In this document: one piece after another, positions 45,103 to 60,303 of the stretch
How the letters are laid out: each line of letters begins with the position of its first letter
How positions within the stretch are numbered: position 1 is the first letter of the stretch
From: Rhodanobacter denitrificans
GTDB taxonomy: Bacteria; Pseudomonadota; Gammaproteobacteria; Xanthomonadales; Rhodanobacteraceae
DNA: 64,000 bases
Assembly (NCBI RefSeq): GCF_000230695.2
Contig: NC_020541.1
Location: 1,922,001-1,986,000, forward strand
Direction: 5' to 3'
The notes under the pieces: generated by a model
Told to the model about the DNA's origin: nothing
The model's input: only the letters and a program-made list of their open reading frames with translations
Database searches by the model: none
Program-made: the position numbers and the translations under genes

Positions 45103-46111
45103 GGGAGGCCTTGGGCAGATGGCGTCGCAGGCAGCGACGTTTCAGCGCCAGCCAAGTGGCCGCCGCTCCAAGATAGACGGCTATGGTAATCGGCAGCGCC
45201 ATGCGCAGATGACTCCAGGCCAACCAGGCCGAGGGTGCCGCGACCAGCAGGTTCCAGCCCATATAGGCCATGTCCGTCCGTGCATGCGTTCCTCCGCGGC
45301 GCACCAGCCACTGGTAGAGGTGTTCGCGATGGGCAGTGTACCAGCGCCGCCCGCGCCACATGCGGGTCAGCAGGGTCAGGCTGGCATCCACCACGAAGGC
45401 GGACGACAGGATCAGCGCCGGCCACAGCGCCCCCGGCGCGACCCGCCACAGCATCGCGCTGAACGCAAAGACCAGCAGGCCTGTGCTGCCGCTGCCGACG
45501 TCGCCCATGAAGATTCGTGCGGGTGGCCGGTTGAAGCACCAGAAGCCCAGTGCCGATGCCGCGAAGACCGCCGCCGCGGCGGCCAGCGCAGGTTGCTCCG
45601 CTGCCCCCGCCAGCCAGGCCAGGCCTGCGCCCACGAAGACCGCCTGCTGTGCCAGCAGCCCGTCGATGCCATCCATGAAATTGTGCAGGTTGATGCTCCA
45701 GACACCGCCGACCAGCAACAGCGGTATCCACCATCCTGACAAGCCGGTGGCCAGCAGCCCCAGCGAGAACAGGCCGGCCGCGAGCAGTTGGGCGCCCAGC
45801 CGCGGCAGTATCGGCAGCGAGCGGTGGTCGTCCCACCAGCCGGCCAGCGCCACCAGCACCAGTGCGGCGAGCAGGCTCGCGGTCACGCTTGCTGGCCAAT
45901 CCGCCGGCGCATGCCACAGCACGCCCGGCAGGCAGGCCAGCATCGCCACGACGATGCCGATGCCGCCGCCGCGCGGGGTCGGCAGCCGATGCGAACGGCG
46001 TTGCCCGGGCTGGTCCAGCATGCCGCGCCGCTGCGCATAGCCAATCGCGCCGCGCACCAGCAGCAAGGTGATCGACAAGCTGGCCAGCAACCATCCGGTG
46101 GTCAGGTACAT
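45089..46111 (-). CDS. WecA/WbpL-type undecaprenyl-phosphate sugar-phosphotransferase
   Basis: 340 residues of almost continuous membrane helices with MraY/WecA-family catalytic motifs: DQPGQRRSHRLPTPRGGGIG near the start, NLHNFMDGIDG (Mg-binding NxxNxxDG-like) around 150 and RIFMGDVGSGSTG. It would transfer the first sugar phosphate of an O-antigen unit to undecaprenyl phosphate. ATG 46111 follows the lapB stop by eight bases; a GTG eight codons upstream is less likely. Confidence 0.92.
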   Translation of the reverse strand: MYLTTGWLLASLSITLLLVRGAIGYAQRRGMLDQPGQRRSHRLPTPRGGGIGIVVAMLACLPGVLWHAPADWPASVTASLLAALVLVALAGWWDDHRSLPILPRLGAQLLAAGLFSLGLLATGLSGWWIPLLLVGGVWSINLHNFMDGIDGLLAQQAVFVGAGLAWLAGAAEQPALAAAAAVFAASALGFWCFNRPPARIFMGDVGSGSTGLLVFAFSAMLWRVAPGALWPALILSSAFVVDASLTLLTRMWRGRRWYTAHREHLYQWLVRRGGTHARTDMAYMGWNLLVAAPSAWLAWSHLRMALPITIAVYLGAAATWLALKRRCLRRHLPKASHVAA

Positions 46112-46118
46112 GCTCCGC

Positions 46119-47291
46119 TCACTCGCTGGCGACACCGTGGATCGGCCGGATCGTGCTCCAGCTCTTGCAGCTGGGGCACTGCCAGTGATGGGCCTTGGCG
46201 CCGAAGCCGCAGCGGCTGCAGCGATACATCGCCTGGCCTTCCAGCAGCTTGCGGGTCAGGTCGCGCAGGATCAGGAAATTCTCGCGCGCCTCGCCTTCGA
46301 TCTTGTCCATGGTGGCGTCGATCAGCGCCATCAACCCGCGCACCGACGGCCGCTGGCGCAATTGGGCGGTCAAGAAGTCGACCGCTGCCCGCTCGCCGTC
46401 GCGCTGCCGATACAGGTGGGTCAGCGCCAACACCGGCGAGACGCCGTGGTAGCGCCCGAGCATGTCGTGCAGGAAATGTTCGGCGCGCTCCATCTGCTGC
46501 GAGCGGGCATAGCTGTTGAGCAGCGGCGGCAGAATGTCCGGAGTGAAGGCGATATCGGCCTTGATCGCCGCCTCGTAGGCCGTTACCGCCTCCGCATGCT
46601 GGCCGTCCTCGGACAGCATGCGGCCGGTCAGCATGAAGGCACGCACGCAGCCGGGCTGGCACTCGAACGCCTGGCGCAGGTAGTCGCGCGCTTCGGCGCG
46701 GGCGCCGTGCTGGCGCGAGCGGTCGGCCAGCTCGCAGTAGAACTGGGCGATCATCGGTGCCTCGTCCTCGCCGGTCATCACCTCCAGCCGGCGCGCGTGC
46801 TCGATCGCCTTGTGCCAGTCGCGTTCGTGCTGGTAGATCGCGATCAGGTGGCGCAGCGCCGACGGTGCATGCGCATCCATCGCCACCAGGTCGGAGAACA
46901 GTGCCTCGGCGCGATCCAGCAGGCCGGCACGCATGTAGTCCTCGCCCAGTTCCAGCAAGGCCACCGTCTTCATCGCGTCGGTCAGGCCCGGTCGCGAGAC
47001 CAGGTGCTGATGCAGCCGGATGGCCCGGTCCACCTCGCCGCGGCGGCGAAACAGGTTACCCAGTGCCAGGTGGGTCTCGACCGTGTCGCGGTTGTACTCG
47101 GCCAACTTGAGGAAGACCTCGATCGCCTTGTCCTGCTCCTCGTTGAGCAGGTAGTTCAGGCCGCGGAAATAGTCCGAGGACAGCTCGCTGACCTCGGCGC
47201 CGGAACGGCGTGCACCGGCCTGGCGGGAGGCCCACCAGCCCAGCACGAATGCAGCTGGCACCAGCGGAACCAGCACATACAGGAAATTCAT
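46119..47291 (-). CDS. lapB: LPS assembly protein LapB (YciM)
   Basis: LapB regulates LpxC turnover through FtsH and thus LPS synthesis. The 390-residue product has an N-terminal membrane anchor (YVLVPLVPAAFVLGWWAS), a long run of TPR units, and a C-terminal rubredoxin-like metal site YRCSRCGFGAKAHHWQCPSC (about 355-374). It overlaps lapA by ATGA and lies directly before the O-antigen-type genes. Confidence 0.96.
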   Translation of the reverse strand: MNFLYVLVPLVPAAFVLGWWASRQAGARRSGAEVSELSSDYFRGLNYLLNEEQDKAIEVFLKLAEYNRDTVETHLALGNLFRRRGEVDRAIRLHQHLVSRPGLTDAMKTVALLELGEDYMRAGLLDRAEALFSDLVAMDAHAPSALRHLIAIYQHERDWHKAIEHARRLEVMTGEDEAPMIAQFYCELADRSRQHGARAEARDYLRQAFECQPGCVRAFMLTGRMLSEDGQHAEAVTAYEAAIKADIAFTPDILPPLLNSYARSQQMERAEHFLHDMLGRYHGVSPVLALTHLYRQRDGERAAVDFLTAQLRQRPSVRGLMALIDATMDKIEGEARENFLILRDLTRKLLEGQAMYRCSRCGFGAKAHHWQCPSCKSWSTIRPIHGVASE

Positions 47292-47536
47292 GGCCGGGCC
47301 GGCTGCTTCTTGTCGGCACGCGGTTGCCGGCGATGCCGGCGCATGCTCACGCCGAGCCAGGCGGTGAGCCCGCCCAGCAGCCAGCCGATCACCAGCGCGC
47401 CCAGCAAGGCCGCGCCCTTGGGCAGTTGCATCCGGACGAACGCGAGGTCGTAGCCGACCAGGTCGGCATTGAGTGCGCCAAGCACGATGCCGGCGGCGAT
47501 GAAGATCACGAGGACGATGATGGCGAGCAGTCGCAT
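47288..47536 (-). CDS. lapA: LPS assembly protein LapA (YciS)
   Basis: 82 residues with two membrane helices (LLAIIVLVIFIAAGIVLGAL and GAALLGALVIGWLLGGLTAW), the DUF1049 pattern with NADLVGYDLAFVRMQLPKGA between them. LapA partners LapB. ATGA overlap with lapB supports coupling. Confidence 0.92.
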   Translation of the reverse strand: MRLLAIIVLVIFIAAGIVLGALNADLVGYDLAFVRMQLPKGAALLGALVIGWLLGGLTAWLGVSMRRHRRQPRADKKQPARP

Positions 47537-47636
47537 GGCCGAGACTTTACCCGATTGCTCGTGACAGGCACAGGCAGCGTGGGTGGTCCAAGCGGCAACG
47601 ATTCATGGCGGCCCGGTGGCCGCACGACGGCGCGCA

Positions 47637-47672
47637 GCAAAAAAGGCAGGACCGCCCTGCATCGCCTGCCTT
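47637..47672 (-). terminator. Rho-independent terminator of ihfB
   Basis: Minus strand AAGGCAGG, a 14-base loop, then CCTGCCTT running into a T-rich tract (CCTTTTTTGC). It lies about 33 bases after the ihfB stop and has the clearest U-tract in the window. Confidence 0.82.
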
Positions 47673-47704
47673 CGGTCGATCTTTCCTGAGTGGTGGCCGG
47701 GATG

Positions 47705-48004
47705 TCAGGCGATTTTCTGCTCCAGATCCTGGTTGACGCGCTCGCGCAATTCCTTGCCCGGCTTGAAGTGCGGAACGTGCTTGCCGGGCAGCGCCACGGC
47801 CTCGCCCGTCTTGGGGTTGCGCCCCATCCGCGGCGGCCGGTAGTGCAATGCGAAGCTGCCGAAGCCACGCACCTCGATGCGTTCGCCATGGGCCAGGGCG
47901 TGGCTCATCTGCTCGATGACGCTCTTGACGGCCATCTCGACGTCCGCAAACGCAAGATGGGTCTGGCGCCTGGCGAGCGCCTCGATCAATTCGGATTTAG
48001 TCAT
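47705..48004 (-). CDS. ihfB: Integration host factor subunit beta
   Basis: 99 residues, the normal size: [20 protein letters not shown], then [20 protein letters not shown] and [20 protein letters not shown], the DNA-binding arm with the intercalating Pro region. Forms the IHF heterodimer with IhfA to bend DNA. It follows rpsA as in other gammaproteobacteria. Confidence 0.97.
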   Translation of the reverse strand: MTKSELIEALARRQTHLAFADVEMAVKSVIEQMSHALAHGERIEVRGFGSFALHYRPPRMGRNPKTGEAVALPGKHVPHFKPGKELRERVNQDLEQKIA

Positions 48005-48031
48005 GGGCCCCAATGTCCGTGACATGAAACG

Positions 48032-48062
48032 ACGGGGCGGCGGCGACAAACTGCCGCCCCGT
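48032..48062 (-). terminator. Hairpin between rpsA and ihfB
   Basis: ACGGGGCGGC at 48032-48041 pairs with GCCGCCCCGT at 48053-48062 (10 bp, 11-base loop). On the minus strand it is followed by CGTTTC and then, within 28 bases, the ihfB start, so it may act as a partial terminator or attenuator. Confidence 0.5.
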
Positions 48063-48081
48063 GTCAGGCTGCTGCAGGCGA

Positions 48082-49755
48082 TCAGTCGGCCTTGTTGAAC
48101 TGCTCCTTGAGCAGCGCACCAAGCTTGGTCGTGCCGCTGGCCGCGGACGAGTAATCCACCGACGTGTCGGGCGCGTCTTCCTCGTCCTTGGCGCGGATCG
48201 AGAGCGCCAGCTGGCGACCCTTGCGATCCATACCGGTGAACTTGGCCTCGACCTTGTCGCCCACCTTCAGGTGCTGGGTGGCGTCGTCGATACGCTCCTT
48301 GGCGATGTCGTTGGCGCGCAGGTAGCCCTCCACGCCCTCGCCCAGGTCGATCACCGCGCCCTTCGCATCGACTTCCTTGACGGTGCCGTTGACGATGCTG
48401 CCGCGCGGATTCGCCGCCATGAACTGGCCGAACGGATCCTGCTCCATCTGCTTGATGCCGAGCGAGATGCGCTCGCGCTCCGGATCCACCGCCAGCACCA
48501 CGGCCTCGATCTCGTCGCCCTTCTTGAAGTTGCGCACGAGGTCTTCGCCGGACATCTGCCAGGAGATGTCGGACAGGTGCACCAGGCCGTCGATGCCGCC
48601 GTCCAGGCCGATGAACACGCCGAAGTCGGTGATCGACTTGATCTGGCCGGAGACCTTGTCGCCCTTCTTGTGCATGGCGGCGAACGCTTCCCACGGGTTG
48701 GAACGCGTCTGCTTGATGCCCAGCGAGATGCGGCGACGCTCTTCATCCACGTCCAGCACCATCACTTCGGTCTCGTCGCCGACCTGCACCACCTTGGCCG
48801 GGTTGACGTTCTTGTTGGTCCAGTCCATCTCGGACACGTGCACCAGGCCTTCCACGCCCGGCTCGATCTCGACGAAGCAGCCGTAGTCGGTGACGTTGGA
48901 GACCTTGCCGAACAGGCGGCTGCCGACCGGGTAGCGACGGGCGATGGCGACCCACGGGTCGTCGCCAAGCTGCTTCAGGCCAAGCGAAACGCGGTTGCGC
49001 TCCTTGTCGTATTTCAGCACGCGCACGTCCAGCTCGTCGCCGACGTTGACCACCTCGGACGGATGACGCACACGCTTCCACGCCATGTCGGTGATGTGCA
49101 GCAGGCCGTCGATGCCGCCCAGGTCCACGAACGCGCCGTAGTCGGTGAGGTTCTTGACCGTGCCCTTGACCACCGCGCCCTCGGTCAGGCGCTCCAGCAG
49201 CTTCTCGCGCTCCTCGGAGAACTCGGTCTCGACGACGGCGCGGCGGCTGACTACCACGTTGTTGCGCTTGCGGTCCAGCTTGATGATCTTGAACTCGAGT
49301 TCCTTGCCCTCGAGGTAGGTCGGCTCGCGCACCGGGCGCACGTCGACCAGCGAACCCGGCAGGAACGCGCGGACGTCCTTGATGTCGACGGTGAAACCAC
49401 CCTTGACCTTGCCGGAGATCATGCCCTTGATCGTCTCTTCCTTGTCGAACGCCTGTTCCAGGTCGTCCCACACCATCGAGCGCTTGGCCTTCTCGCGCGA
49501 CAGCTTGGTCTCGCCGAAACCGTCTTCCAAAGCTTCGAGGGCTACCTTCACCTCGTCGCCTACCTGCACCTCCAGCACGCCGTCCTCGCTCTTGAACTGC
49601 TCGATCGGGACGATGCCTTCGCTCTTCAGGCCAGCATTGATCACGACGACGTCGTTGCGGATTTCCACAACGATGCCGGTGACGATGGCGCCGGGCTTCA
49701 GCTTGGAGATGGCCTGTTGGCTCTGTTCAAACAGTTCGGCAAAACTTTCAGTCAT
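48082..49755 (-). CDS. rpsA: 30S ribosomal protein S1
   Basis: 557 residues with six S1 (OB-fold) repeats, for example [40 protein letters not shown] and [20 protein letters not shown], and the N-terminal FAELFEQS ribosome-anchoring region. S1 binds mRNA and positions it on the small subunit. It lies between cmk and ihfB, the standard order. Confidence 0.98.
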   Translation of the reverse strand: MTESFAELFEQSQQAISKLKPGAIVTGIVVEIRNDVVVINAGLKSEGIVPIEQFKSEDGVLEVQVGDEVKVALEALEDGFGETKLSREKAKRSMVWDDLEQAFDKEETIKGMISGKVKGGFTVDIKDVRAFLPGSLVDVRPVREPTYLEGKELEFKIIKLDRKRNNVVVSRRAVVETEFSEEREKLLERLTEGAVVKGTVKNLTDYGAFVDLGGIDGLLHITDMAWKRVRHPSEVVNVGDELDVRVLKYDKERNRVSLGLKQLGDDPWVAIARRYPVGSRLFGKVSNVTDYGCFVEIEPGVEGLVHVSEMDWTNKNVNPAKVVQVGDETEVMVLDVDEERRRISLGIKQTRSNPWEAFAAMHKKGDKVSGQIKSITDFGVFIGLDGGIDGLVHLSDISWQMSGEDLVRNFKKGDEIEAVVLAVDPERERISLGIKQMEQDPFGQFMAANPRGSIVNGTVKEVDAKGAVIDLGEGVEGYLRANDIAKERIDDATQHLKVGDKVEAKFTGMDRKGRQLALSIRAKDEEDAPDTSVDYSSAASGTTKLGALLKEQFNKAD

Positions 49756-49884
49756 GTTGATTCCATAGTGGGAAAAGACCGTGATCCGTTGCGCCTGGTT
49801 GGGTGTTGCGCACGAACTTTCCGGTCCACCGGTTGAGGGTGCCTTCGGGTGGTTGCACAGAACCGACCGTCGTCACCATTGGCC

Positions 49885-49907
49885 AAAACCCCCTGCCGCG
49901 GCAGGGG
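49885..49907 (-). terminator. Terminator between cmk and rpsA
   Basis: Minus strand CCCCTGCCGCGGCAGGGG followed by GTTTTGG, a nine-base palindromic stem, about 25 bases after the cmk stop. Confidence 0.6.
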
Positions 49908-49931
49908 CACAGAAACCGCCGCGCAACCCGC

Positions 49932-50612
49932 TCAGGACTGCACGACGGCAAGTACTTTCGCGACGACCTCGTCGATGCCCATCCCGGTGGTATCCACCAG
50001 CACGGCATCCTCGGCAGGCTTGAGCGGCGCAACCGCCCGCGATGCATCGCGGCTGTCACGCGCCTCAATTTCTCGCTGAAGGCCGGCAAGTGTAACGCTG
50101 AGTCCCTTTTCCTTCAACTGCTTATAGCGCCTTTTCGCCCGCTCGGCGGCGCTCGCGGTGAGGAAAACCTTGTGCACGGCATCCGGGAAGATCACCGTGC
50201 CCATGTCGCGCCCGTCGGCGACCAGGCCGGGCGCCTTGCGGAAGCCCAGTTGCAGCGCCACCAGCGCCTCGCGCACCGACGGCATCGAGGCGATCGCCGA
50301 GGCCGCCGCCCCGGCGGTCTCGGTGCGCAGCTCGTCAGTGGCGTCGTGTCCGTTGACGATCACCCGGGTCTCGCCGCCGTCGCTGGCAGCGCGGAACTGG
50401 ATCTTCGTGCCCTGCGCGCAGCGGGTCACCGCCTCCACGTCCGACAAGTCCAGCCCGGCCATGCCGGCGGCGTAGCCCACGGCGCGGTACAGCGCGCCGG
50501 AATCCAGCAGCCGCCAGCCCAGCCGTTCGGCCACCAAGGCGCTGACGGTGCCCTTGCCCGACCCCGACGGCCCGTCGATCGTGAGTACGGGTACGACGGG
50601 AGCATGGCTCAT
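49932..50612 (-). CDS. cmk: Cytidylate kinase
   Basis: Phosphorylates CMP and dCMP. The 226-residue product has the P-loop [20 protein letters not shown], the [11 protein letters not shown] substrate strand and the lid [13 protein letters not shown]. It opens the cmk-rpsA-ihfB block. Confidence 0.97.
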   Translation of the reverse strand: MSHAPVVPVLTIDGPSGSGKGTVSALVAERLGWRLLDSGALYRAVGYAAGMAGLDLSDVEAVTRCAQGTKIQFRAASDGGETRVIVNGHDATDELRTETAGAAASAIASMPSVREALVALQLGFRKAPGLVADGRDMGTVIFPDAVHKVFLTASAAERAKRRYKQLKEKGLSVTLAGLQREIEARDSRDASRAVAPLKPAEDAVLVDTTGMGIDEVVAKVLAVVQS

Positions 50613-50722
50613 GGAAGGACCCTGGCTGAATGGCTAAGGCCGGAAGTTTACCGCGTTGACCCCACCGGGGACGCGTGCTATCTAGCCGATCTCCTTGTCT
50701 GCAGCCCTGTCCGAACCGCCTT

Positions 50723-50980
50723 ATGACCGACCTTCGCCGCGAGTTCGAGCAGGCTGCCAAGGACATCCGGCAATTGGCCCGGCGCCCCGACAACGACACC
50801 TTGCTGAAGCTCTACGCGCTCTACAAGCAGGGCTCGGAGGGTGACCTCAAGCGCGTCCAGCCCGGTTTCTTCGACTTCGTCGGCACAGCCAAGCACGAGG
50901 CCTGGGCGCAGCTGAACGGCGTCTCCGAAGAAGAAGCCATGCGCCGCTACATTGCGCTGGTTTACCAATTGCTGGCCTGA
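50723..50980 (+). CDS. Acyl-CoA-binding protein
   Basis: 85 residues, the usual ACBP size: LRREFEQAAKDIRQLARRPD, then LLKLYALYKQGSEGD and the conserved KHEAWAQLNGVSEEEAMRRY. ACBPs bind medium- and long-chain acyl-CoA in the cytosol. ATG 50723 chosen from domain start. The next gene on this strand is fadH, 87 bp away, linking it to unsaturated fatty-acid breakdown. Confidence 0.94.
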   Translation: MTDLRREFEQAAKDIRQLARRPDNDTLLKLYALYKQGSEGDLKRVQPGFFDFVGTAKHEAWAQLNGVSEEEAMRRYIALVYQLLA

Positions 50981-53086
<2,106 letters not shown>

Positions 53087-53097
53087 GCGCCGGTACG

Positions 53098-53129
53098 CCG
53101 ACACCGCTGCCCGATGGCAGCGGTGTCGG
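53098..53129 (+). terminator. Hairpin after fadH
   Basis: CCGACACCGCTGCC at 53098-53111 pairs perfectly over 14 bp with 53116-53129, with loop CGAT. It lies 11 bases past the fadH stop. No U-tract follows, so termination strength is uncertain. Confidence 0.6.
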
Positions 53130-53133
53130 TCAT

Positions 53134-53272
53134 CCAAAAGAAAGCGCCCCGCAGGGAAGACGCATCGACATGGGCTCAGGGGGGGAGTTGAACCAGATGT
53201 CGTATTTAGCGTCGCTGCGGGGCGAGGGCCGCCGCCACCAGGGGGGAGGGGAAGTGGCGGGACGGAGGTGAT
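53134..53272 (-). ncRNA. Candidate C-rich-loop small RNA
   Basis: Read on the minus strand, the region starts with TCACCTCC (an anti-Shine-Dalgarno sequence) and folds as two stem-loops with C-rich loops. SL1 pairs 53232-53238 with 53254-53260 (7 bp) around TTCCCCTCCCCCCTG. SL2 is long: 53145-53154 with 53215-53224 (10 bp), 53159-53163 with 53209-53213 (5 bp), and 53166-53171 with 53197-53202 (6 bp), around a loop containing C7. After SL2 comes CTTTCTTTT, a terminator-like U-tract. AT-rich promoter-like DNA lies just upstream. The layout recalls Xanthomonas sX13-type riboregulators, but no sequence match was checked. Confidence 0.5.
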
Positions 53273-53330
53273 TTTATGATCGACGGAATAAAGTATCTAA
53301 TATATATTTAGGCCGTTATTGATTTCGAAT
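53273..53330. promoter_or_regulatory. AT-rich intergenic promoter region between the candidate sRNA and the LysR gene
   Basis: About 50 bases (AAGTATCTAATATATATT and neighbours) are far richer in A+T than anything nearby. On the minus strand TTAGAT and CATAAA, about 15 bp apart, could drive the candidate sRNA; on the plus strand the same DNA would serve the LysR gene. Individual -35/-10 boxes are tentative. Confidence 0.4.
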
Positions 53331-53336
53331 CGCTAT

Positions 53337-54248
53337 ATGTTTGACCTTCGCCAGCTGCGCTACTTCATCGCCGTCGCGGAAGAGCTGAGTTTCACCCGCG
53401 CTGCGCTGCGCCTGCATCTCTCCCAGCCGCCCCTGTCGCAACAGATCCAGTCGCTGGAACGGGATCTGGGCGTGCGCCTGCTGGAGCGCACCAAACGCAG
53501 TGTGACGCTGACCGAGCCCGGTCGGGTGTTCCTGGGGCAGGCACGACAGATCCTGGCCAAGGTGGACGAGGCGCGCAGCCAGACGGTGGCCGCCGCCGCG
53601 GGTTACAGCGGCCAGTTGCGGCTGGCCTATACCGTCTCGGTCTCGTTCCATCCGGCTATGCCGCAAACCTTGCTGCGTTTTGGCCAGATCGCTCCCGACG
53701 TGCGCCTGCAACTCAGCGAGATGTACACCGAGCCGCAGTTCGCGGCCCTGCTCGCCGGCAAGATCGACGTCGGCTTTGTCCGTGACGAGCCGATGCAGGC
53801 GCAGTACGCCCGCGACTTGCGCTGCAGCGTGATCGATCGCGAACCCCTGCTGCTTGCGTTGCCTGCCGGCCATCCGCTGGCTGGCCGCAGCAGCCTGCGT
53901 CTAGCCGAAGTGGCCGGCGATGCGTTCGTGTCGCAACCGCGTGAGCTCGCTGCCACGCTTTACGACCGGCTGGTGAAACTGGCGACGCGGGCCGGTTTCC
54001 AGCCGTCGATCACCCAGCATGCCCAGCAGATCAACGGCCTGCTGGCCCTGGTTGCCGCCGGGCTGGGGCTGGCGCTGGTGCCGGCCAGCATGCGCACCGT
54101 GCGCCTGGCCGGGATCTGCTACGTGCCACTGGAGGACCCCGATGCCTTTCTGTTGCTGGCCGTGGCCTGTCGGGCCAGCGATCAGTCCCCCGCCCTGCAG
54201 CAATTCCTGGCCACGGTGGCGCAGACGGCCGTCGCGTCGGACTTGTGA
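53337..54248 (+). CDS. LysR-family transcriptional regulator
   Basis: 303 residues with an N-terminal winged helix (LRQLRYFIAVAEELSFTRAA, LSQPPLSQQIQSLERDLGVR) and a periplasmic-binding-protein-like effector domain with GLLALVAAGLGLALVPASMR. The ligand and targets are unknown; LysR genes often regulate a divergent neighbour, which here would be the candidate sRNA. ATG 53337 is used although no good ribosome-binding site precedes it; a TTG at 53319 is the alternative. Confidence 0.9.
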   Translation: MFDLRQLRYFIAVAEELSFTRAALRLHLSQPPLSQQIQSLERDLGVRLLERTKRSVTLTEPGRVFLGQARQILAKVDEARSQTVAAAAGYSGQLRLAYTVSVSFHPAMPQTLLRFGQIAPDVRLQLSEMYTEPQFAALLAGKIDVGFVRDEPMQAQYARDLRCSVIDREPLLLALPAGHPLAGRSSLRLAEVAGDAFVSQPRELAATLYDRLVKLATRAGFQPSITQHAQQINGLLALVAAGLGLALVPASMRTVRLAGICYVPLEDPDAFLLLAVACRASDQSPALQQFLATVAQTAVASDL

Positions 54249-54309
54249 CAAACCATGTGGCTCGCTATACTTGCCCGCTTACATTTTAGTCTAGTGTCAG
54301 GAGCTGGCC

Positions 54310-54435
54310 GTGAAGGTGCTTAACTCTTTGAAGTCCGCCAAGGCGCGGCATCGCGACTGCAAGGTTGTGCGCCGTCGCGGCAAGGTATTCGTAATCTGCA
54401 AGAGCAACCCCCGTTTCAAGGCTCGCCAGCGCTGA
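54310..54435 (+). CDS. rpmJ: 50S ribosomal protein L36, type B
   Basis: A 41-residue protein: [17 protein letters not shown], then [20 protein letters not shown] and RQR. The length and VLxSLKSAK start identify the type B (YkgO-like) form of L36, often lacking the full zinc-binding Cys/His set. GTG start at 54310 with AGGAG seven bases upstream. It is a stand-alone gene with its own terminator. Confidence 0.95.
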   Translation: MKVLNSLKSAKARHRDCKVVRRRGKVFVICKSNPRFKARQR

Positions 54436-54451
54436 GTGCAGCCTGACGACG

Positions 54452-54487
54452 CCACGAAAAAGGCCGCGCAAGCGGCCTTTTTCGTGG
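54452..54487. terminator. Bidirectional terminator between rpmJ and greA
   Basis: A perfect 16-bp stem (54452-54467 with 54472-54487), loop GCAA; the inner part is AAAAAGGCCGC/GCGGCCTTTTT, giving U-rich arms on either strand. It separates the convergent rpmJ and greA genes. Confidence 0.85.
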
Positions 54488-54518
54488 GTGTTCCTGCGGC
54501 CTGCGGCGGCGCAAGCCG

Positions 54519-54991
54519 TCACTCGTAACGGACGTCGATGATCTCGTAGTGCTTGACGCCGTTCGGTGCGGTGAACTCGAAGCTGTCGCCGGCGCTCTTG
54601 CCGATCAGCGCGCGGGCGATCGGGGAGGACACCGCAATCAGCCGTTGCTTGATGTCCGCCTCCAGGTCGCCGACGATCTGGTAGGTCACCAGGGTACCGG
54701 AGTCCTCGTCCTCCAGATCCACGGTGGCGCCAAACACCACGCGGTTGCCCGGGTTGAGTCGGGCGACGTCGATGACCTCGGCGGTCGACAGCAAGGCCTC
54801 CAGTTGGGCGATGCGGCCCTCGGTGAAGCTCTGCAGTTCGCGCGCGGCGTGGTACTCCGCGTTCTCCTTGAGGTCGCCATGGGCGCGGGCCTCGGCAATC
54901 GCCGCGATGATGCGCGGACGCTCGACCGATTTCAGCCGCTCCAGTTCCGCGCGCAGGCGCTCGGAGCCGGTCTTGGTGATGGGAGCGCGAC

Positions 54992-54995
<4 letters not shown>
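54519..54995 (-). CDS. greA: Transcription elongation factor GreA
   Basis: 158 residues: an N-terminal coiled-coil domain ([33 protein letters not shown] with the tip acidic residues) and a C-terminal FKBP-like domain ([35 protein letters not shown]). It stimulates transcript cleavage by backtracked RNA polymerase. Its start overlaps the carB stop by four bases. Confidence 0.97.
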
Positions 54996-59348
<4,353 letters not shown>

Positions 59349-59566
59349 CGGGGTAACCGCCTTTTGGATGCAGCAAAATCCGCAAGCCGCAGTATTGCTG
59401 GCTTGTGGAGCTTTGGTGGGGAAAGAAATTCGGGCGGGTGGAAATGATAAGCGGCGAGGTCGTTTCTGTCCACCTCACAGAACGTGAATCCGGGCCTTCC
59501 CTGGCTCTTTTGCGCCGAGCGGTCGGCGCTACACTAGGCCACTGTTTTGCCGGAGTCCGATGCCCC

Positions 59567-60262
59567 ATGAGTGCTGCCGTACTGCTCGATCCCGCCCGTC
59601 TCGATCGTCCGGATACCACGGTTCAGCACCAGCCTTTCCCGTTCATGATGGCGCACGGTCAGTTGCCCGACGAAGTGCGCGACGACCTGGATCGCGACTT
59701 TCCGCGATACGCCAGCGCCGGTTTTTTCCCCTACGACCCGGCCGACTGCGGCCCGAGCGTCAACGCGCTGATCGAGAGCATGACCGCGCCGGCGTTTGCC
59801 CGCGCCATCGGCGCGCGCCTGGGCGTCGAGCATCTCGACCAGTACCCGACCCTGGTGACACTGTGCCGCCTGCTCAACAAGCGCCACGGCACCATCCATA
59901 CCGACAGCAAGTCCAAGGTGGTCACCGCGCTGATCTATCTGAACCCGCAATGGCCGGACACCAGCGACGGCTGCTTGCGCTTTCTGCGCAAGATCGACGA
60001 CATCGACAGTATCGTGGCACCGGAGCTGGCGCCGCTCTACGGCGAGTTCGCCGTGTTCAAGCGCTGCGAGAACTCCTTCCACGGCCACTTGCCTTACGAA
60101 GGCGAGCGGCGGGTGATCCAGGTGGCCTGGCTGACCAGCGAAGAAGAGAAGCGGCGCAAGACGAAACGCGGCAAGTTCTCTCGCGCTTTCAAGAAATTGT
60201 TCGGCAGCTTCGATACCCGGCTGGGCGCAGGCCGCGATCGCAACGCTTCGCATCGCGACTGA
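59567..60262 (+). CDS. 2-oxoglutarate/Fe(II) oxygenase
   Basis: 231 residues with prolyl-hydroxylase-like features: GTIHTDSKSK gives the HxD motif, VVTALIYLNPQWPDTSDGCL the core strands, and NSFHGHLP the distal His, then a basic C-terminus (EEKRRKTKRGKFSRAFKKLF). The substrate is unknown. It is divergent from carA and convergent with dapB. ATG 59567 is chosen; CGGAG lies 11-12 bases upstream. Confidence 0.85.
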   Translation: MSAAVLLDPARLDRPDTTVQHQPFPFMMAHGQLPDEVRDDLDRDFPRYASAGFFPYDPADCGPSVNALIESMTAPAFARAIGARLGVEHLDQYPTLVTLCRLLNKRHGTIHTDSKSKVVTALIYLNPQWPDTSDGCLRFLRKIDDIDSIVAPELAPLYGEFAVFKRCENSFHGHLPYEGERRVIQVAWLTSEEEKRRKTKRGKFSRAFKKLFGSFDTRLGAGRDRNASHRD

Positions 60263-60303
60263 ATCCGATCACGCCGTGGGCGCACCATGCTGGCGCTGGC
60301 GGC

